The notes beneath the pieces were generated by a model. It saw only the letters and a program-made list of their open reading frames with translations, did no database searches and was not told the origin of the DNA. From Arbacia lixula (taxonomy: Eukaryota; Echinodermata; Echinoidea; Arbacioida; Arbaciidae), in the NCBI GenBank assembly GCA_963669155.1, contig OZ022578.1, positions 13,650,940 through 13,714,939 on the forward strand: DNA of 64,000 bases. The letters run 5' to 3'. Position numbers and translations under genes: made by a program. Below are positions 29,501-38,349 of the stretch, piece after piece (positions within the stretch are counted from its first letter, which is position 1; each line of letters starts with the position of its first letter).

Positions 29501-32500
29501 CAATATTTTTTTATCTCTTTAGCTTCAATTTCATTTTCATTGAATTCATCTGGTTAAAAAAAAAAGAGTAAAAATGGAGATGAAACTGTGAAAAAAAAAA
29601 TGAGCTGTGCAAAATGATCAATACTATTGGGCAATAATCTCTTTTAGGAGATTGAAGGTCCTTTTTTTAGCAAATGTATGAAGGCTTTAATTTGCTGTCT
29701 GAGTTCTGCAGGACTTGAAGTAGTTAACTGTGGGTTAAGTCAGGCAAGTGGAAGCATAGTAGCATGTAATAACTTTATTTCCATTTTGACCCCCCCCCCC
29801 CTTCCCCCCACTGACCCCACCCCACATGAAACTCTTTGATAATGTAGGCTGGTCACGACAGACCTGTTTTGAGGATTGGTTTGTCTAGATTTGCTGTCAT
29901 TTGCTCTCACCTGGGCATTTTTAGTTCTTGGGTCCATGCCCCAGTACAGCAACAAGAGCGCTGAGTCGACGTCCCCCTTCTCACACACAGCATGCAGGAA
30001 TCCAAACCGAGCATGCCTCTCCTCCCTTTCCAGCCCTCTACCCCCCTCCTCCCTCTCCTCTACTGACCCCCTCCTTCCCAGGGCAGCCATACTGGTGAGG
30101 GGGTCACCATCTTCTGAGTGGGTGTAGAGGGGGAACAGCCGCGACTTCACCTCCTCCTCTGGCAGGGTACGCATGAAGCTGTTTGCTGCCCTCACAGGCT
30201 CAGGGTGGGCCAAAAGGATTTCCAGCAGGGCTGCACACACATCTGTGTAAAAAAAAAAATAATAGAACAATCAATATACCGTGACTGATCTATAAATTCT
30301 TTGACAAATGAATAATGTTCCTTTCAAAATGAATTCTTACACTTCAACTGCTCTCAGACATTTTTAAATTGCATTAAGGTACATGTACGTAAATATAATT
30401 GTAATTACAGAAACAAGTTACAGAAAGAGGTGACCATCCAACCGCAATTGTGCCTTGACCTGGGCGATATGTATAAACAACTGTTTTCTCTTGACAAAGA
30501 ATATGGCCACCAAAGTTGACCTTCCACTAACATTTTGACCCTCAAGAATATCATTACATGTACATGTACATAACTCTTAACCTGCCGCTGTCGCATTTTT
30601 GCGATTGAGGAGTAACGTGCTGCTGTCGCAAATTTGCGACCAAACTGTAATAGAGAAAAACCCCGTCAAGTTAAAACTTAACACAGAATTCATTGGAACT
30701 TAAAGGGATAGTTCACCCTGAAATTATTTAGGTTTCAATAAAAGGAGACACATGAAAGAAACATATTTGTGATGCTTTGACGAAAATTGGTCAAAGGAAA
30801 AGAAAGTTATTTGATTTTGTGACATCACTTGGGAGGTTCTTTCCCATATGTTGTTTACAACTTTTTAGGAAAATGTCCATTTTCTTAAAAGGATATTTAT
30901 CATTACACATGTCCATTGGATTTATCATTAGGCACATGTTATTACACACATCTTGCTATGAAAAGAATGTATTCCTGCATCAAAGAGCACAGAAAAAGCA
31001 ATTAATGGAAAAGTAGTACACAACATATGGGAGAGCACCTCGCACGTGATGTCACAAAATCAAAACTTTAAAATCAAATAACCTTCTTTTCCTTTGATCG
31101 ATTCTCGTCAAAGCTTCACAAATGTTTCTTTCATGTGTCTCCTTGTATTGAAACCAATATAATTTCAGGGTGAACTATATTCCTTCGAACTCATTTTCAG
31201 AAATTTCAGGAAGCAAATGTGTAATATCCAGTTATAAAAATCATGCATGTAATCGGCACTGGTACACACGTAGGGTTAAGGAAGCTATCAATATCCGTCT
31301 CAATCCCAACAATTTCAATCGAGACAACGGGATCGATATCCCCGATTTTTGGATTCGTACGATACGCCGCCATGACACTCCTCGCCATGACACTCGACCG
31401 CCTTTCGATACGACTTAACAGCCCGTTGTTAGTCTATAGCCAGCCTTTGTTACCGCCCAACAATGTGCTGATTTTAGCGACTCTTGGACTTGTTGGTCGC
31501 CCGTAATTACCGGCCTGTGGCTTTGTCCTTTTTGTCCTTTGTCGGAACTTGTTACCGCCGGTCAATGCGAGGCGCATCAACGGTCTACTGTTGGTCAAGT
31601 ACCCGGATATGCCAGCTATTAGTATTGGACCATTTATAGTTGGTGCGCTGCACTGACCATAGGGTATTTAAACCCCTGCTTACTACAATTTTGTATCACA
31701 CCTGACGAAGTGTTGCAGCGGCACACGAAACGTCGTGATCTTTTCGATACCGTTTACCTTACAAACGATTATCAGTAGCCATCTATCCGCAATGAGTAGC
31801 ATATTTAGCATTATTGATGCATGTAATTATTGACTGAAATAGAATTTAAAATGCATTAACTGGGGCTATTTTACAATCTCTGGGGTACAAAATGAATACC
31901 CTGATGAGAAATGCTTTGCATCACCTACAAAAAAATTACTTTTTTTGTCATTCATGGGTTGCTATTAATCTGTTGCTCATATTCAGATTTTCCAGCTTTG
32001 CCATGCACACCCTGGACCAGAAAGAATGTCAACATTCGCCACGGAACTGCAGTAACAAAAGGGGTGCATGGCTTCTTTGTGCCCTTTAAGTTTTTTTGCA
32101 CTTGATTCATAGCCTATCATTTTTTCTTCAAACAACAGATTATGTGGGAGTCGTGCTGCTCAGTATCTCAGTGGAGAAAAGGCAGCCAGCAATTATGCAG
32201 CCTCAGGAGAGAATGGGTTAAAGTCATCATGTGTATTTTGTCACTGATGGGCATTCCTGAGAACTTGCACTTTGACATTTAGACTGCACATTTACATTCA
32301 ACCTAGGCAGAAAAAAAAATGCATGCATGTGACGAGTTTTATAGACACGCATGCTATTGTCCTCACACACAATGCTACAAGAGTGCATAAAGCAATCTGC
32401 AAACATGCGACCTGAACTATACTCAATGACTGTAGTGTTCACATCAGGCTGATGGTATCTTGCCCTTTTTTTTGATACTACATGTCCTGCAATAGAGACA

Positions 32501-35500
32501 GATACGTGTAAAGGCAATATACACATACTTTTTGTGTCGAACATTTTTCATAAACATCTTTGTAAGAACATTTTATTGTAAACTCAAGAAAGTCAACTGG
32601 AAGGCTTTTACCCTCGTGCATAGACACTGAAGTATTGCCAGAATTCCTACTAATAAAACTGTCAAAGTTTATCATCCAATTTGTATGAAATGTATAGCAG
32701 CAGAATTTCTTAATTTGACCATCACCTGTGACCTTTGATCTTGACCTACATGTATGACCATCGGCCTATAATATCTGAACCAAAATAAAATCAGTTGTGT
32801 CCTGTCATATATTAGCATTGTCCTAAGTCTGGTTAAGTTTGGTCAAATATTTCTCAAGCTATCACATAAAAAGTGACACTTCAGGAGTTGACTTTGACCT
32901 GTGACCTTTGACCTCTCTCACCTAAAACTTAAAAAGTTAAATGTCTTGTCATGAATGTTTTATCACTATTGTACAAAGTTTGGTGATGTTTGATCAAACA
33001 TTTCTAGAATTATCACATAAAAAACATAAATTTTACAATTAGACCTTGACCTATGACCTTTGGACCCACAATTGAATGAGTTCATTGTCCTGTGATATAT
33101 GTTATAATCATATACCAAATTTGTTGAAAGGTTGGTCAAACATTCCTTGAGTTTATCATTTATCCTGTATGAAGTGAAATGATAGAATTTGTACCAAGAA
33201 TGAAGAAATTCTGTCAATTTTTTCTCCAGTTAATGTGGCAACAAGATCAGGGCAGACGAATGGACAGAAAGACAACAGCTAATCATAATGCCACTTGGCC
33301 TCTGGAGGCACATCAAGAAATAGACAATTTTCTCCTGAATGTTCAAATTTTCTGAAACTCGGGTAAATTTTTACCCAAGTGTATTAAGCACATACACAAA
33401 ATGCACTGCGACTGATTAACTCTTTATGTGCCATAGTGCATATTTTCTCAACAATGAAGCACATACATACACTACAACTCAACGGGGAAAGGGAAAGAGA
33501 AGAAAGGGAAGGAGCCGCAGTTTTAAACCACGGTATATTTTGTCCAGTTCAGCATGAAACATCAATGCTTTTTAGGCTAAAGCATCATGTTTCATGCTGA
33601 ACTGGACAAAATATACCGGGATTTAAAACTGCGGCTCTTTCCTTTTCTTCCCTTTCTCTTCCCCCATGCCAATTCCTTTGAGGTGTAGTGTACTTGTAGA
33701 GCAGCCATTTGTCTGGCACAGATAGGGTTAACAGGCAACACAAAATACTGACAAAATACTGACAAGGCTGACATTTTTAAGTTTGACTTTGGTACCTTTG
33801 CCATTCACAGGTGTGACACATAATTTCAAACACTTCTAGACATGGAGCATAATTTCAGTGGCCTTTTACAGGTATCTTTGTTTGCACTAGGTCTAGGTTA
33901 TTTGCAATTCTTTGCTGAATGTATGCTAATCAGGCTGAGCAGCAGACACTCGTTTGAAATTTGGACTTACATACATTTTGTCAAACATTCCCCTTCAAAG
34001 AAATTGGTGTGGACAAATAATATTTTACCCTGTATTCAAACATTCCTGAAGTTCAAAACAAACATTATAATCTGGATCATGTCAATTGAAACAAATTACT
34101 GGTATCAAACTTCAGATTGATTTTTGAGACATAAATAAGACATAAGAGCTGAAGCCCTCTTCAAGGTACCTGCCTGTGTGAGGGGTGGGGGGGGGGGGGG
34201 GTGAGGGGGTGAAGAAATTACACTGGGGCTCAGGAAAAATCAACCCCTGCAATGTCAAAAAGACACCCCACAAATAACAAAGGACACCTTGCAAAAGATA
34301 TAGGCTATGCTAAACACATCTAAAGCTGTTTTGTCCATGACATCAGACTTGAAAAGTAGCTACTACAAATATCTTGTAGGGATGGGGCGGGGGTAGAATG
34401 GGGGGGGGGGGAGAGGGGAAGGGGGGAGCTTTCAGGTACGTACTGTCTATGAGGTGCTGTGATGGATGAAGCGCCCCTTTTTTAAAGTGACCCCCAAATG
34501 ACCCCCATCCCTCCCTCCACTAAAAAAGTCTTACCTGTAATCACTCTCAGAGGATAAATAGGGTAACCCTGGACACTGACTCAGTACTAGCTGTCTGATT
34601 CTTATTTGAAAGTAGTAAATAAATCTAGATTATGCAACAACAATATTGAATGAGGTATGTGTATTGTGGTGGGAGGGGGGGGGGGGGAGGTGTATGTGCC
34701 ATCTCTGAATAACTTCAGATGCTCCTCATTTCAGGATGGATCCTGCTATGTTACATGGGTTTGTACATGTGGTACATTCTTCATCAGTGGGAGCTGTGCC
34801 TAGGGAATAGTAACAGCATCTAGTGGCCACTGTAACGGTTAAGGTCATATGAATCATCTACCCGGCCCCCACCACTACATGATTTGTATAGGTCAGACTT
34901 TGATCACCCCCCCCCCCCTCACACACACATACTCACACAAAACACAACCCCTTGTCCCCCCCCCCCCCACACACACACACACACTACATATACTCTCCCC
35001 CCATCCCCAACAGACACACACTCCATATACATGTAACCCCCCATACACACACCCACACCCACCATCGCCCCACCCCCCTTCACCATCATATTTACACCAT
35101 TACCGTATGTGTATACTGTTCTCTAGCATATCACTGAAATGCACAAACATTCACAATTTCACACACAGGCATTGTCAAATCAGGACTTTGGTATTATACG
35201 TATGTATTTGCGACTTAAAAACTAAATCTCTAATAGTTCTGTGAGCCTTGTTTTTTTTACCCTATTAGCAAACATTTCTATCTGCAGTGGAAAACATACT
35301 CCTGATTTCTTAGAAGTGGGGACTGATTCCTAGAAGTGGGGATTCCCAGCAGGTAATGTACCGATGTCCATTGCATATCATTATACAAACAATGCACAGT
35401 TATGAGTGCGTTGGGGCTGTGCAGCACACAAAAGGAGGGTGATTTCTGGAGCCCTGGAAAAGTTTTAAAGAGCCCCAAAATTCCCATCTACACACAATGT

Positions 35501-38291
35501 AAAATTGTAGACAAATCAGCCAATGTGCTCAAAAAGACACCCCAAAAAATTTTGAATTAATTTTTGTCCCTGTCACAAGCTTTTTCTAATAACAGCATTA
35601 ATATTATCGAGTCAGTTTGCAATGTTTAAAGTAACTTTCTCAATTGAAGTGTTTGCCAAAACTAGACTAACCTGCAAACTTCCACATGAAATTGATTGTT
35701 TGATTACCATCATCAATAATGACATGAAAATGTGAAACTACAATAACATGACATTTCTATTGACAATTTCTACATGAATACTTAACACACATGTCGTAAT
35801 AACATTATAAAAACTGTCGTGTCAGAGATGATTTATAACTTATGGTAATATGGAGTTAAATATAGCACATGTGCTAGTCGAGCCTGACTCGCATTTGATT
35901 ACAAATCTGTTGAAGAAAAAAAAATGTGTTTACAGGAAAATAGCTTCATACTTGAATTGTACATATGTATCACTAAACTTTTTATGGAAATAATTTTATC
36001 ATCAAATTCAAAAGAAGTTCGAATTACAATTTGATTAATGGTTCATACAAAAAGATGTTGCATTTTGTATGATTTGTAAGTAACAGAAACCAAGTGAATA
36101 TTAAAATATGAAATGTAATGAAACTACATGTACATGTTTTTTTACAATTAAATGATAAATCAAAGTAAATGTACGAGTTCATTCATTAATAGGAAATACA
36201 AAAAAAATGCATTGGTCAATATAAACCCATTAAAAGTCACTTTTGATTTCCAATATTGTGAGGAACATTCTCAAACAATATCATCTTTTATTTACCATGA
36301 TATTTACACTAAACAGGGCTCTACAAAAAAATTTTTTACCACTTGCCCTTTCGGGCAAGTGGTAAAAATATTTGCTTGCCCGTTTTTTTCTTATTATAAC
36401 CTTTGTTTTTCACTAATTCTTCTGTAGAAACGGCATACCTTATCCTGCCGAATTGTAACATACTTTACAGGACAACTGAACTTAACAATAGGTATTTACA
36501 CAGAGTTTGACAAGTTACTAGTGTTTGTTTTTAATCATCTGAGTCCATCATGTTTAGCACTGACTCTCCTAACTATAGTACTCTTGCTTTCACTTGAAAT
36601 GAAGCACACATACGCCTGACCTCCCTTAATTTAATAATTGGGCATGTTGGGAGCAGACTCTGCTCACTACATGTAGGCAGGTATAGGACACTTTCACAAG
36701 ACTAGAGGCATTTAAAAAAACACATATTGATGACACTGACTACACCACATTAATTGCATTGTAATTTTGTGGCAAAGCTTGTCATAATACATGTAACTCG
36801 TAAGCACGCTGACAGGATTATAAACAGTCACATTTCAAAAGTAAAATGTCTAACCCTAGACAACTTCTTTGCTGTTGAATTCATCCAAAAAGTGATTTCT
36901 AGGTCTGCATTAGCATCCGTTTAGACACTATATCCTGGGACGGCTAGGCGGCTAGCTACCCGGGACTAGCCGCATAGCCGTAGGCTGTCATGGATACACT
37001 TAGTTATGAACTAGCGGCATGATCTCCCAGTTTCGTGCTTGTCAATACAGAAAACCTTAGAGTAATCAGCCCGATATTTCTGGGTAGGGTTCTTGGTAGA
37101 TGTGTTAATGTTGCCGTTTCAAGTGTACTGGTAGCGATCAAAATCATGGGCAAATCAATTAAATCATTGCTGCTCCACGGCAGGTGTATGTGCTGAACTC
37201 ATACAACAATCGCTTACACACGTTTTCACATTACAGTCCCATATGTAGTAATCCACGTAAATACGGTATGTGGGCGCGAGACACACAAATAAAGACAGCT
37301 GTTACGAAAAATTTCACATCGGGCATGCGCGCATTCGCGATTGCAAGCCAGTGCTTTGGCCTGGTAATGCGGGTATCGCTCATGCGCAGAATTTATTTTT
37401 CAGTTCAAGATGGCAGTGTCCATGGAACGGAGTTTCAGACAAATTTTCATGACAAAATCTCAGTGATCTCACTCCAATTTCGGCTGTGTTTGCCTGGTTT
37501 GACATGATACGAGACACATTCACATTAATTTTCTCGCATATGCGTAAGAACAATGTTATTTTCATATTTTTTGGTGAAAAATAAGCACTTGCCCGGACGG
37601 GCAAGTGTCTTTGAGAAATGCTTGCCCGGGCGTCATTTTCACTTGCCCCGGGCAATCGGGCAAGTGGGTTTGTAGAGCCCTGCTAAATGTGCTTGACCTA
37701 CAAAAAGGACACACTTCCATTGATGCAGGGGAAATCATTCAAGATTCCACGATAGTACAAAAAAAAACCCTTCTATTCCTCTCATACAATGTGGAATGCC
37801 AACTACTACCCACTTTTAAAGGTCAAGATCGCTAGAACTCCCAGACGGAGGCCTATCTAGTATTTACTGGACGCCCATCCGGGATACACTACATGGGGAC
37901 TAGCGATGGGTTTCTTGAAAATGCTCACCTCAATTCTAACTTGATAAAGCGCTGTTTTGCCTATACAATTGATAATTCTGCCCATTCAAGGATATAGCTA
38001 AGAAGTAACAATCGGTGGATATCATATGGGTGCGCAGGAAACTTACTTAGTTTTATGCAAATACTGCTCATGTAGGATTAGAGCCCAGAGAGCGCTCTCC
38101 AATTTGGAACCGAGGTTGTCATAATTTGGAGAAACCTGTTCCAGTGGCTAAACAAGGACTGATTTTGAAACATAAAAATTGAAGCCTGTGTGAATAAGAC
38201 CTACATGAACAAGAAAGATAGACCCAAGCATTCACCCCCTACCCCCATGCCCCCCCCCCACACACAGACACACACACAGACACACACACAC

Positions 38292-38349
<58 letters not shown>

